Numbered from the stretch's first letter, positions 11,609-23,963 are shown. The stretch: DNA of 64,000 nt from Chimonanthus salicifolius (GCA_013350335.1 CM023537.1:46374111-46438110), one strand, 5' to 3'. Notes: generated by a model from the sequence alone, not told the origin. Numbers and translations: made by a program.

Positions 11609-14600
11609 TGTATAATACCCTGACCCAGATTAGACATAGTTTAGCTTAATAATCTTGTTTAACCTGTTAATCTCGAAGATTACGGTTAGGCACTTTGAGG
11701 AAAGCCCAGGTGTGGCACAATCCGAACTCGAAAGCTCAGTGATCCAGCTCGTCCAGCTGGAGGGGCATTTTGGTAATTTATCGCTTATTGTTATTATCTT
11801 TATGAATTATGTTGTTATGTGATTATTATTGGTTGATAATGTTCTCCTTAATAAAGGATTTGTATTTCTGATTTTAAAATAATTTTATTTTCAGAAAAAT
11901 GGTATTTAAAATCACCCGTCAAAAACCCCGAAAGGGAGTAATAATTATTTTAAATGATTTTGGAAATGAGATAAATTTCAAAATTAGTATTTTGTGTTAG
12001 ACCATTTTAAGAATGGTCTAGTTTTTCTTTGACACCCCAAAAAATGAGGTTTCTAAATTGTTTTATTTAACATTTGTTTAATTAAGTAAATAGTGCTAAA
12101 ATGTGATTTTTATTTAAATCAATGATTTCTAATTGAGAGTTAAACTCCAAATTTTTTATGGTGATCAAAGTTTGTAAAACCCAACCTATCTAGTAAGGTT
12201 GGATTAAGATTTCGAAGTTTGCAAAATCTTATGTTTAGTTAAAAATCTGACTTTTTATTAAAACTGGGACTTATTTGTAAAATGGGAATTTTGGAAGGAC
12301 AAATATGCAACCAGATCAAGCAGTATCGTTACTGTATGGAACGTCAGCTGCCGTTGCATGCAGCCGCATGTAGTGGCCAACCGGTCCCTTCTTCCGGCCA
12401 TTTTTCTATATATTCAGCCCCTCCCAACAGGTTTCAATCCCTCAGACTTTCATCTCTTCTTCCCCAGTCTCCCAGCTGCTCTGAAAGACCAAAACCTAGC
12501 CGATCCTTTCTCTCCCTAGCCTCTATTTTGCCAACCGTAAGCTTAAGAAGGAAAATTTTCAAAAGACCGAATTTTCAGCCTAGGAGCTCCAGTGAAGGTA
12601 ACCACTATGTTCCTCTTTCAATTCTAGGTGGTTTAGAATCAAGAAAAACCGATTTTGATTTAGTTTTGAGCAAGAAAAATGGTTTCAAAGTTTAAGGAAA
12701 AGCCATAGGTTCATTATACCAGTGAGCTTTCAGTGTTAAAATCGGTTGGCCCAGTGAGCATCAAAGCCCCAAACCATTCCTTATGGAAAGAGGAACTCCT
12801 AGAGGAGTCATCGGACCGGCTAGATGTGGAAACCAAATCGGGAAACCCACTATTTCTGGATTCGTATTTAACTGTGTATCTGCCTTCACTATCTGCTGTT
12901 GCAAATAGTGGAGGAAGACGACTCTCGGACGGTCCGAGAGCTAACCCTCGGATGTTCCGAGCTTCACCCGAAACCCAGTTACGCCCGAGGCTAGCCTAAC
13001 CCACTTGGACGATCCGAGCAGAGCTAGGAAGGACCGAACCCACTCGGACGTTCCGAGCCCTAACTTCGGATGTTCCGAGACTTACAGACCCACCAAGACC
13101 CTTTTTCAAATTTCTTCAGTTTGGAAGGACTTCGGATGATCCGAGACCCGATCTTCGGACGATCCGAAGTCAGACCCAAGATCCAAGGTCAATAACTAGT
13201 TTAGGTGTGGTTTAGGATGATCCGAAACCACAGTACCTGGTTCCGAGGCATCTTCCGACGGACCTAGTTTTTGAAGTGTAAATCTCGTTTGATTATACGT
13301 TTGATGCATGTGATGTTAGTACCCCTTGTTAATTTAAAATTTGTACTAACCCTCTTCTCTTATTACTGTAGTGTATCTAGTATTGTATTCACTTCCAGGC
13401 CGACTCTATTGGTCGAGCACTGAGTGATCTCACTTTTAGGCCGACGCTATATTTGTAGGGCACTGAGTGACCTCGAGGCCTTACTCAACATGTCAGATCT
13501 GGTCCTATCTAGAGGACAACCGAGAAGTGACCTGAGAATCTAGACCTAACTCAATAAGTCAATCTGGTCAATGCCCAGAAGACAATATGAGTTTTGGACT
13601 AAGCACCATTTTCATTTATTATATCTTGTAGATTATTATAATTTAAAAGGGATAGAAACCAAGTAGGAGACTCAATTCCATGTACCTTGAATATTTTTGG
13701 GAAAACAAGTATGATTTCGAAATACTACTTGTGTGTATGTATTTGATGCTATGTATATTGATTGTGCAATTGTCTGTTTGTTTGAACAGAGACCGCGAAA
13801 CCACACATATACGGTGAGGGAACTTGACTTTACAGTAGATGTAAACAGGTTTTGTTACTTGAGATGGATTTCGGAGCAATGAGTGGTTTCAAGTTGATGA
13901 ACCCACTCATGTGCCTAGACATGATGCACTATGGTAAGAGTGCTTATGATGATGGTGAATATTATGATGTTGATCATAGAAGTTGTGAAATACTGCTTCC
14001 ACGTACCTTTTACTATTGAACCATCTCCGAGCTGAGGTGACGGTTACGTCTTCTGGACCAGGTGGGTCGACAGTGACTGGCAAGGTGTGTCAATACCGGT
14101 TTGAGGTGCATACCGGAGATGTACTTGTAAGGATGTATTTTGACCGTGTCGGGACTTAATACTATTGGTGTCAGGATAGTATCTACGGGTTGCGGTGGAT
14201 GACAGCAGTATTGAAAAAGAAATGATAAATTATGGGACTAATGATGATATTATGCTTATTTGTTATCAAGCATAAGATATTATTACAACTGTTGATTATT
14301 GTGTTAACTTGTTGTTTACTTTAAAACTGTACTGTTATATTTCCTCCACTGGGCTAGTTAGCTCACCCCACTCACCTTTCAGGAGATAAACCCGAGGAGG
14401 AGAACCCTCTATTTCAAGCTTAAGGTGGATAAGTTGCGACGGTGTCTTGGGATTCCCACTGAGGGGAATACCCTTATCTTTGCTTTCTGGTTCTTGGAAC
14501 CATTAGTTTTTGTAAAGTACCGGGTGTGGTACTCAGTTTATATCAATGTCATGTATTGAAAACTACTACGCTTTTGTAGTTACTCTGATAATGTTTTGAA

Positions 14601-14825
14601 TGATAATTCAATGTTTGGAATTATGTGTATTGATGTTTGTATTTCCTATGTCTATTTGTTGGGTAGACTTATGGTATATGTTTAACTCCACATGTTAGGA
14701 TCATGTGTGACCTTTGAGCCTAACTGTTGATCCTGCACAGTTAGAATGCTTGAGTGTTGTCTTAGCTTTCAAAAAAAAAAAAATCAGTCCCGTTCCGGGC
14801 TCACCCTTCGGGTCGAGGCGTGACA
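11609..14825 (+). mobile_element. Solo LTR B, gypsy-like, 3.2 kb, imperfect TSD
   Basis: Begins TGTATAATACCCTGACCC and ends GGGTCGAGGCGTGACA. The flanks are GTGTG (11604-11608) and ATGTG (14826-14830), a 4/5 match. Removing it rejoins the miniature LTR as in the intact copy. There is no internal coding region or second LTR. A TATA-like TATATATTCAG lies near 12408, followed by a pyrimidine-rich leader, as expected of an LTR promoter. It holds a cluster of short inverted repeats at 12920-13240. Confidence 0.82.
12920..13240. repeat. Cluster of TCGGA-NNN-TCCGA inverted repeats
   Basis: About eight short dyads in 320 bp. The strongest is CTCTCGGACGGTCCGAGAG (12922-12940, 9-bp arms around one base). 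Others are CTCGGATGTTCCGAG, CTCGGACGTTCCGAG, TTCGGATGATCCGAG and CTTCGGACGATCCGAAG. The outer pair is C-G in some copies and T-A in others. Confidence 0.8.
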
Positions 14826-14916
14826 ATGTGAATGGGCGCACATCCCAAAGCAACATGTGTGGGCGTGTCAGGCCCCAAAGAGGACAATAGTGGTGCTGGT
14901 TGAGAGTGAGTTTACA

Positions 14917-17900
14917 TACTTGAATTAGATCGGATCCAATTTAAGTTCAAGTTGGGTCTTATTTGGCACAAGTCAAATCAATTAAAACTATTCTACCTAT
15001 TTAAATATTTAACTCATTTTTAAATTAATTAATTTATGCGTACCAATTCAATAGGTCGCCCCATTTACCCTATTATATTGCACGAACACTTCAGGACGTC
15101 TGACTCACCTATAGACTCAAACTCGTTCTTTATGGACTATTCTAGTATTTTTTAATAATATTTTCCAATGTGACTAAAATAATTCTAGATCTATATTTAT
15201 TTAAATAAGGCATCATATCTCTTTACTTAGTTTTTCTAGATTGTTGAGTTTGACACCTAATGCCCATATCAAACTATGACAGTCACACCTATACCCATGT
15301 AACTTAGCGTCTAAAAATTTAGCTTATTTAAAAATCACAATAAAATAAATATAAAATATCTACATTGAATGCCGCATTGATAGACCTGGTAATGGGTCGG
15401 CCCGAGTCACGTGTGGTCTTATTCGAGTTCGGGTCAACAATCTTCAACCCATCACTTACTTGTTTGTTAAACGGGTTAATTAGTTCTGGTCTATTTTAGA
15501 TTTGGATTATAAAATTTAAAATCCATACCCATATAAATTGCTCGGGTTCTATTCGGGTAATCAAATCAGGTCAAATTTTGCCAAGTGTAATTCAAGATAG
15601 ACTTGGCAATAAGTCAACCAAGTCGGGTCAGTTTTGGGTTCGTGTCAACATCTCTCAGTCCATTAGTTGCTAGTTTATTAAATGGGTTCGTCAGTTCGGA
15701 TCTATTTCGTGTCTAGGTCAAAAACCTTTAAATCCATACCCTATTTAAAATGCTTGAGTTCAATTCAAATGATCGAGCTGAGTCAAATTTTGTTCGATCT
15801 ACACATTGAGGCAATGTAAATTTATCATTTGGTCTTGGTTACTTATTTTGATAGCTTAGATTATTAACTTTATCATCGGCTATTATTTCATTTATTTAGA
15901 GTTAGGCTTTTGAGTCCTACATTTCTTTTTTAACAACACCTAGAAAAAATTGACATGACTCATCTACCCAATTGGATCACAATCTTTTTAAAAAGGTATG
16001 GGTTTTAGATTTTTAAGTCATTTATTAGATGCATAGATCCAAGTCGAACCAACTAACCTGATCATTGCAATGTCTATCTGCGACATATCCAATCATATAA
16101 GATGAACCTATAAAAGTAATAGTTTAGTATTGAATCTCATTAGAAAATTCTTCTTAGTGTTAGCAGTGATAATATTAATAAGAAGGTAAACTTAGTGATT
16201 TTTATCACGAGAAATTTCATGCTATACTATACTATCAATACAACCTTGAAATAAGTGGTTAACATTAATCTTGTATAATCCCATTGCCATACTATACATC
16301 CAAACAACTACAAACCAACTCAACTTGTTAGCAAATATAGTATTTATATACTTTTTATTATACACATGTGAAGAGGTTTATACTTTTTGTCATATGTTAC
16401 TTTGCATAATGTTGACGTGACATATTTAGATTGGCTTCTATATTCTACACGTTGTGTTTTTGTTTTGCCTAATATAAGAGGTGTGACAATCCATTGTTTG
16501 GCACATTTTACTAATATTTTTAGATCCGCGGGTATCTTATATTTTATATTTTATGTGACTATGTTAATATAAGCTAAATGCCTAAATGAGTAAAGGTGTT
16601 TAAATGAGTGACTTTATGTTGAGAACATAGGTTAACCTGTTTAATTAAATGGGTAAATGATTTGTAAAATAAATTTAAAGATTTTTTTTTAAATGAGATA
16701 AATGTCTAAATGGGTAAATAGGTCTAATTGAGTTTGAATCAATTTGAGTCTGGAAAATGGGTAACATAAACTCAAATTAGAACAAACACAACTAACTTAT
16801 TTAATTAACAAGTAATGAATTAAAAGTTAGTTATCCAAACTCAAATTAAACTCGACCTGACCCTTTGCCGAGTCTATTTTACCTCTCAAAAGACCATGTC
16901 CACCGCATTCTGTTGTATCTTTTATCCCCTTTGTAAAAGTTGAATTTAATTGTGTTTGGTTTAGAAATAGGTTTGGAACTGATCCCAATTGAAATGGGAT
17001 TGCAAAGCACTTTTTAGAAGTAATAGGTGTCCTTCAAGAATTTTAAACTAAAATTTGAGGTTCGGAAAGTTCAATTCAATTGTTTTAAAGAATTGGTCAA
17101 ATTTTACCTAGGAGAAAACCATGAAATATACAGTGCCTACGTACGGCTATTTTTAACCTTCTACCTTTGATTGGAGTAATGAATTTCATGACTTCATACA
17201 CTTCCAGTTGTGTTTTGGGCTATCCTTTTGATGCAGGCATAGTGGCTCAATAAATTCAAATAAAAATGATGACAATATTCTAAAGGATTGAGGAAATGAC
17301 TTTTGGTATCACCTCTAGAGATCTTAAGTTGGATTTCTAGGTAAATTTACAAAAAACAAATTAAGATAATTTGAATGAGATGATTGAATGGGCTACATAA
17401 CCCACCTCCCGTTTCCACCTACTTAACCAAATTAAAGCTAGCATTCAATAAAGTAGCTGTTGCCTTGTACTACACACTTTCAAGCCAAAGCAAGAAAGAG
17501 TTATCAACAAATCCAGGAAGATAGAAAGCCAATCCTCGCCAAAGCTACATTACAGAAAATTTCAGATTTTTACGGAGTTATTTTGGAGCAGAAATTTCTT
17601 CAAAATGGCATCTACAACAGGTCCACATGTTCCAGTATTTTTCTTTTATTTTATTAGTTAATTTCCTGATGCAAAATCCACATGGCAACCCATGATTGGA
17701 TAGTTTCTTCATAGCAATTTTTTTAGCAAGATTGGGCGTGTAATCCTCTTTGGGATTTTTTTTTTTCTCTAAATTCTATAAATTCAAAGGAGAGTTTCAG
17801 TTGTAAATACAAAATTTGATTGAACCCAGATGAAGCGAGACAAGTCTCCTACTTCTGCAACAACTGGATTTTATTTCAATGAATTTCAGTTCAGTTTTCA

Positions 17901-18289
17901 TATTGAATTGTGTTTTTTTTTCTCAACAAAGGCATTCAGATCTATTGCTTGAATTTCAATTTAGATTTGTAATTCTTTTATACTGAAATCAGGCATTAAA
18001 TTCTGCAAAAACATAGATCAATTTTGCTGAATTTTAATCACCCAACTTCAGTAACCGTCTTCGACAAGATCTGCGTTTAAAAAACAATCTTACTGGGCCC
18101 TTCCTAGGTCCTCCTCTCTTGAGCCCAAGTCCACTTTTTCGTTAGAGCCTGATCCACCCATAACGGTTGAGACCCTGCTCAATAGTTCAAGGCTAAGCCC
18201 ATCACTCTTCAGGCCCTATTCCTAGCCCTGTCAAAGCCGTCCAAGGTTTTCTCCAAACGTAGCCCCAGACCTTCTCCAAGCAAGCCCAG
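14917..18289. other. AT-rich intergenic DNA with degenerate dispersed repeats
   Basis: No gene recognised. About 15383-15800 holds two degenerate tandem copies of roughly 210 bp, starting GACCTGGTAATGGGTC and GACTTGGCAATAAGTC. A reverse-orientation copy end is near 16857-16877. This family recurs near 8.2 and 55 kb. The remainder is unclassified. Confidence 0.55.
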
Positions 18290-18297
18290 CTTAGCAA

Positions 18298-18409
18298 GTT
18301 TGATATGATTCGTATCGGCCGATATGATCATATCGTCGATATCGACCGTTTTTTTAAAAAAAAAATAAGGAGAGAATAATATCGGCCGATACCAAATTTT
18401 GCACCCTTA
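18298..18409. mobile_element. Small hAT-like MITE with ATCGGCCGAT motifs
   Basis: 112 bp flanked by CTTAGCAA (18290-18297) and CCTAGCAA (18410-18417), an 8-bp duplication with one mismatch. Both ends carry inverted GTATCGGCCGAT blocks around an A/T run. Motifs and 8-bp duplication resemble the clearer hAT MITE at 43618-43889. Confidence 0.6.
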
Positions 18410-18417
18410 CCTAGCAA

Positions 18418-18724
18418 TCTCTATCCATTGTTAAATCCATTTCATTCAAAACCCAATATTTTCTATCCAATACATCATCTAGTCCAAGTCACCGATCAAC
18501 AGTTTTGCCAACAAGACTCCATCTCAGTCCCTTCCAACTTGGTGCAAGGTTCATGGCAATGACCAACCGTCACCATTCCTGCGGTGCCATTTTTGTCTCA
18601 GCATCCCCTCCCCTCCCTCCCTCCTTCACCCTTCTGGGACCTAACGGGAAGCATTCAGTCCAACGGAAACCTTCGTGAACCCATGCTTCTCCATTTAGAG
18701 GTATTTCGAGGATTCAGCTAGGCC
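18418..18724 (+). mobile_element. LINE (L1-type) 5' part, upstream of the copia insertion
   Basis: Reading across the copia insertion, and counting the duplicated AGGCC once, gives a continuous frame (EVFRGFS, a stop, then AKIRNSISASVV) into the ORF1-like region at 24117. So this stretch is the left part of the same LINE. Related GC-richer sequence extends to about 18060 left of the MITE. The true 5' end was not found. Confidence 0.55.
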
Positions 18725-18864
18725 TATTAGAATCCAATAAACCTTAATTGTCATTTCATATAATAGAGTTATATATACATGGAAAACCTTAACTAAATGA
18801 TAAGCAAAGTACTAAACTACCCTTATACTCAATAAGAGGAAGAGGAAGGTAATACAATCTAACA
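18725..18864 (-). repeat. Copia 3' LTR
   Basis: 140 bp. On the element strand it starts TGTTAGATTG and ends TTCTAATA, ending TA instead of the usual CA. Confidence 0.93.
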
Positions 18865-18876
18865 CCCGCCCTCAAA
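18865..18876 (-). promoter_or_regulatory. Copia polypurine tract
   Basis: TTTGAGGGCGGG on the minus strand directly before the 3' LTR; the usual plus-strand primer position. Confidence 0.85.
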
Positions 18877-18877
18877 C

Positions 18878-20690
18878 TCACGATGGTACAGAGTTAAGCA
18901 TCGAGAGTTTGCTAAGAAGAAATTGAAATCGCGCAACGGTATGAGATTTCGTGAAGAAGTCAGCGAGCTGCAATGCAGAGGAAACAAAGGGAAGTGAAAT
19001 CGTGCCAAGCTGAAGATGATGGCGCACGAAGTGGCAGTCCAACTCAATATGCTTAGTACGCTCATGAAACACTGAATTATGTGCTATTTGAATAGCACTC
19101 TTATTATCACAATACATGGATGTGGGAGCAGAGAGAGAGACACCCATATCTGTAAGTAACCAACGAAGCCAAACGATCTCAGCTGTGGTAAAGGCCATTG
19201 CACGATACTCTGCATCAGCAGATGAACGAGCAACAACATCTTGTTTTTTACAACATCTTGCTTTTTACTTTTCCAGGAAATGAGAGAGTCACCAAGGAAC
19301 ACACAGAAGCCAGTAGTAGATTTGCGATCAGAAGGATCACCTGCCCAACCAGCATCAGAAAAAGCGCGTAGCTCCAAGGTAGACCCGGAAGAAAGAAGTA
19401 AACTCTGATATAAAGTGCCACGAAGATACCGCAAAATATGAACTGCTGCCGCCCAATGAATAGTGGTCGGTGAAGAGACAAACTGACTCACAATATGAAC
19501 AGCATATGCAATGTCAGGACGTGTAATAGTGAGATAAACCAAACTTCCCACTATAGTGCGATACAGCGTAGAATCGGCCAAAGGCACACCACCAGAGGAA
19601 GTGTAATGAACATTGAGCTCTAGAGGTGTCTCAACTGGTCTAGTGTCAGTAATCCGAGCTCTGCGAAGAACATCTGCAGCATACTTGGATTGAGAGAGAA
19701 GATAGCCTTTGGGAGATGATGCAACTTCTATCCCAAGAAAGTATCGCAATGCCCCCAAGTCTTTCATATCAAAATGGCTTCGTAACTGGAGTTTCAACTG
19801 GGCAATGCCATCAAGATCATCACCGGTCAAGATCATGTCATCAACATACAAAAGGAGAAGAATACGACCAACAGAAGTGGAACACACAAAGAGAGCAGAG
19901 TCATGAGCACTGGAGTGAAAACCAAGAGAAGCAATCACTGTAGAGAACTTATCAAACCAAGCACGAGGTGCCTGTTTGAGACCATATAGCGCCTTTCGAA
20001 GCCGGCAAACATCCCCATGACGATGAGCAACACCTGGAGGAGGAACCATGTAGACTTCTTCAGAGAGGTCACCATTGAGAAATGCATTTTTAACATCCAT
20101 CTGCGACAAATGCCATTGATGAACAGAAGCAACTGCGAGTAAAGTGCGAACAGATGTCATTTTAGCAACAAGAGCAAAAGTCTCCTCATAGTCAATACCA
20201 TATTCCTGAGCAAATCCCTTAGCAACCAATCGGGCCTTATATCGCTCAATTGACCCATCAGATTTGGTCTTAATCTTGTAGACCCATTTGCAACCAATGG
20301 CCCGTTTGTCCGGAGGAAGAGCAACCATCTCCCATGTACCTGTTTTGTGCAATGCAGAAAGTTCTTCATCCATAGCCTGTTGCCAAAGAGGATCACAACT
20401 AGCCTCCTTATAGGAGGTGGGTTCAGAGAGAGTATGAATGGAAGTGAGAAACGAAGAAAAGGAAGAAGAATAACAAGAGTAAGCAAAATCATCAAAGGAA
20501 TAACCAAAACGAGTAGGAGGCTTACGAACTCGTGAAGGATAACGTGAAGTAGCAAGATCCACATCGGCAGAGGGCGAAGGAGACGCAGCAGTGGGAGATG
20601 GAGGATTAATATCTGTAGATGACGATTCTTCAACAGGAGTAACACAGTTAGGCAATGCAAGTACAGGAGTAGACACAGATACATCATCAA
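18878..20690 (-). pseudogene. Copia reverse transcriptase and RNase H region (frameshifted)
   Basis: The main frame runs 20676 to about 19250. RT blocks include [50 protein letters not shown] and the active-site LLLYVDDMILTGDD. RNase H follows with FSDAGWAGDPSDRKSTTGF. Near 19240 a repeated CAAGATGTTGT block (17-base period, element strand) shifts the frame. The RNase H end (MAFTTAEIVWLRWL, YCDNKSAIQIAHNS) therefore continues in another frame (19198-18878). At 20695 a further frameshift separates this part from the integrase C-terminal region. The proteins resemble the decayed element at 1-2267. Confidence 0.92.
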
Positions 20691-21431
20691 TAACAAGAAA
20701 GGGTCAACATAGACTAGATCGGATGTAGTAAAAATGCGAGAATTGGAAGGAACAGAAAAGAAAGGAATATGCTCAAGAAACACAACATGACGAGAGACAT
20801 ACAACTGCTGTGCACTGGGGTCATAACAACGATATCCCTTTTGACCCGCACCATAACCAAGAAAAACACACATGGCAGATTTGGCAGATAATTTTGTGCG
20901 CTCACATGTAGGACGAAGCACAAAACAAGTACAACCAAAAACTTTCAATGAGAAATAATCTGGAAGTTTATCATATAAACGTTCAAATGGAGATTTGCCA
21001 GAAGTGGGAGCAGAAGGAATGCGGTTCATCACATGAGTGGCGGTGAGAACCGCTTCTCCCCAAAAGAGACTAGGAACACTAGCAGAGAGTAACATAGATC
21101 TAGCAGTTTCAATAATGTGCCTATGTTTTCTCTCCGCAACCCCATTCTGCTGAGGAGTGTCAGTGCAAGAGGACTGATGAACAGTCCCATCCAAGGCAAG
21201 TAAATCTGAAAATTTGCCAGAGGTGTATTCACCACCCAAATCACAGCGAAAGCATTTAATAGTAGTAGAAAACTGAGTATGAATAAGGGCCCGAAAAGTT
21301 TGAAAAATTGTAAAGAATTCAGGAAGACGTTTCATCAAGTAAATCCAACAAAATCGAGAATAATCATCAATAAACGATACATAATATCGAGAGCCCCCTT
21401 TTGTCGCAATAGGTGCTGGCTCCCCAAACAT
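20691..21431 (-). pseudogene. Copia integrase core (frameshifted from gag-protease)
   Basis: The integrase catalytic core reads FIDDYSRFCWIYLMK, CDLGGEYTSGKF and HQSSCTDTPQQNGVAERKHR, which contain the DDE residues, then the SLKVFGCTCFVLRP region typical of copia. The frame relative to the upstream gag-protease part shifts near 21428 (HSDVWGAS versus PAPIATKGGSRYYVS). After about 20700 the frame continues as unrelated Leu-rich sequence, because a second shift moves the true protein to another frame. Confidence 0.9.
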
Positions 21432-23077
21432 CAGAATGAATTAAATCAAAAGGAGCAAGAGAAATAGATGAACTTTTATTAAAAGGTAAGGCAGAAAACT
21501 TTGCCAGTTTACAACCACTGCAATCAGAAATATCAAAACTAGGTAAATTGCCTAAAACACCAGTGGAAGCTAAATACTTCAAACGGGAACTAGAAACATG
21601 TCCAAGCCTAGAATGCCATAAATAAAATGTAGATGAAGTGGAACTCAAACGAAAAGATGACAAATCTACTGAAGAGGCAGCTACATCAGGAACACGAAGC
21701 TGCTCTAACACATATAATCCTCCTTCTCTATGGCCGGTCCCAATCAGCCTCTTGGAATGAGGATCCTGCACAAAGCACAAAGTGGGAGAAAAATTAACAA
21801 GATATCCAGAATCACATAATTGACTTATAGAAATCAAGTTCAAGGTGAGATGAGGTATGCAATAAACGTCAGACAGATGCAAAGGGGAAGACATGATAGA
21901 ACCCACTCCTGCCAATGGCAAGGAGGCACCATTGGCAGTTAACACAGAAGCAGATGAGGAAGAAGGAGACAAAGAAGTAAACAGAGAAATATCATGAGTC
22001 ATGTGATGAGTAGCGCCTGAGTCAAAAACCCAGGTGGAAGGTGATATACCTGAAGAAGCTGAAGGAGGCAAACCTATGGAGGGAGAAACAGTAGAAAATG
22101 CATTAGGCTGCTGCGTATGAAGAAATTTCTGCAATTGCTCAGCAAGAGTGGACAAGGACGTAGTCGAAGATGATGCCTCATGCCGAGATGAAGGAGTCGA
22201 AGATGATGCCTCATGCCTAGAGGGAACAACAGTTGTTGTGCGATTTTGTCTGGGTATGGACACTTGTTGTTGCTGTCGTTTAAATAACACCGGACATTGG
22301 GCCTTCCAGTGGCCCTTTTGTTTACAATAGCTACACTCATCAAGAGCAATTTTCCCACCTTGGCGCTGGCGAGACTGAGAGGTAGAAAAAGGCTTGGATT
22401 GCACAGCAAAAACAGTCTGAGTAGGCATAGAGAGAAGACCATTGCTTGAATGGGTCTTGAAGCGAACTTCTTCTGCTAAGAGTTCGTGAACAACAGAATC
22501 AACCGAGGGAAGGGGACTGCGATGAAGAATAGATCCACGGAGAGCTTCAAAGTCATCATGGAGAGCGGACAAGAATTGAACAAGTCTCCCTTCTTCCCTA
22601 TAAGTACAATAAAGTGCAATGGAACTAAGTCCTACAGGTTCAGTTAGTGCAAGCTGATCCCAAAAGGCAGTCATAAGTGAGTAGAATTGCTGAATACTCA
22701 TATCTCCCTGCCTAGCCACTCGAAGATCGTTCTCTATTTGGTAGCGCTTAGCAAAATTAGACTGCTTATATAACCGTTCCAAGTGATCCCAAATTTCTTG
22801 GGCTATAGAAAACTTGGCAAGTTGCATACCAATGGAGAGTTCAACTGAGTTATTGATCCAAGTAATAATTTTTGAATTATTAGTAGTCCAAGAAACCAAT
22901 GATTGTGCATAATCGGGCGCCTTTTTGTCTGTAGGAATGACAAGGGTTCCAGAAACATAGCCCCACATATTCTTACCAGTCAAAAAATTCTGCATGACAT
23001 AAGCCCAATAAGTATAGTTACTATCATTCAATTTGACACTTGATAGCTTGAAGAGAATCATCACGTTCACCCGCCAT
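21410..23077 (-). pseudogene. Copia gag, protease and integrase zinc finger
   Basis: The likely start is the Met of MAGERDDSLQAIK (23077), but that frame stops after 17 codons. The gag continues in another frame from about 23035 (VKLNDSNYTYWAYVMQNFL), so a small indel breaks the N-terminus. Recognised parts: UBN2-type gag, zinc knuckle CSYCKQKGHWKAQC (about 22350), aspartic protease WVFDSGATHHMTHD (about 22010), and the pre-integrase zinc-binding region (LWHSRLGHVSSSRL, CSGCKLAKF). Confidence 0.9.
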
Positions 23078-23671
23078 TGTGTCAGAAACTCAGTTCTGTC
23101 AAGAAGGAAATACAAGCAAGCGGCTCAAATACCTTGAGCAGTCCAAAAGGGGACAAACCAACACGCAGCAAGGAAATACACTACAGATCGGATCGTGCAG
23201 ATCGGAGGCACGGTAATGGCGGAGCGGAAGCGGGCTGTATGCAGGTCAGAGGTGATGCAAAGTAGGCCAGTGCAAAGAAGGCGAGATGCAGTCGGCTGGG
23301 ATCGCAGATCGGAAGCAGTAGGCAGTAGATCGGAAGCACTGCAGGTGGCAGATCGGAGACACGGCAGGAAACGGCAGAAGCGAGAGCAGCTGTGCAGAGT
23401 TCAAGCGGTCACAGGCGACAGCAGCAATGGAGAACAGACCTGCAAACAGGCGAGAGCAGCCGTGCAGAGTGCAGTCGGTCGCAGGCGACAGCAGCAAGGG
23501 AGGCAACGAGGACGGACGGCAAGTTAGAGGAGGACGGACGACAGTCAGATCGAGAACAGCAAGATCGCCGGGATGAGTTTCTTCTGCAAGCAGAGATCTG
23601 ATTTGGGCGAAAAAAAGTCTGATGAGGGCGAGATGGGCATGCAGATCTCGAATGTGCAAATCTGCCGGGCG

Positions 23672-23840
23672 GCGATGACAACTGCAAAGGGGGGCGGCGA
23701 TGACAACTGCAAATGGGCGGCGATGACAACTGCAAAGGGGGGCAGCGATGACAACTGCAAATCTGCCCATCTCTGGCCGAAAACTACCGGCGAGCAGAGA
23801 GAAGTGACAGCAAAGGGCAGTGGGCGGCGATGACAACGGG
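23672..23840. repeat. Tandem GCGATGACAACTGCAAA units in the copia leader
   Basis: Four close copies of (GG)C(G/A)GCGATGACAACTGCAAA and a partial fifth (GGCGGCGATGACAACGGG near 23823). They lie in the roughly 900-bp untranslated leader between PBS and gag. Confidence 0.85.
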
Positions 23841-23963
23841 TCAGGGCGAAAAACGAAATCGAAAATCCAAATCGGAAAATGCTACTATGAAGATCCGATC
23901 GAAAACAAATCGAAGAATCGTAGGCTTCTCTGATGGCCGCCGTTGTCCCAAGAAGAACCTTAA

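Larger units (their letters stand above)
8204..14916 (+). mobile_element. Tandem TRIM/SMART-like miniature LTR retroelement (three LTRs)
   Basis: Three homologous LTRs (TGTA...TTACA/AACA) in direct tandem, separated by two internal domains of only 45 bp each. Layout: LTR 8204-8549, internal 8550-8594, LTR 8595-8922, internal 8923-8967, LTR from 8968. Each internal domain starts with an initiator-Met tRNA type PBS and ends in a purine-rich tract (AAGGAGGTGGTAT; AAAAGGGTGGAAT). There is no room for any gene, so mobility would depend on proteins supplied in trans. The third LTR is split by two solo LTRs (9181-11561 and 11609-14825); its pieces sum to about 341 bp, matching the first (346 bp). 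No clear TSD flanks the whole array. Confidence 0.85.

Noticed and set aside
12282..12695. Open frame of 137 residues
   Set aside because: Lies within solo LTR B just downstream of its TATA-like region; composition is leader-like and no domain is visible.
23246..23836. 196-residue minus-strand open frame in the copia leader
   Set aside because: It translates the tandem leader repeats (VVIAAPL units) between PBS and gag, where no protein is expected.
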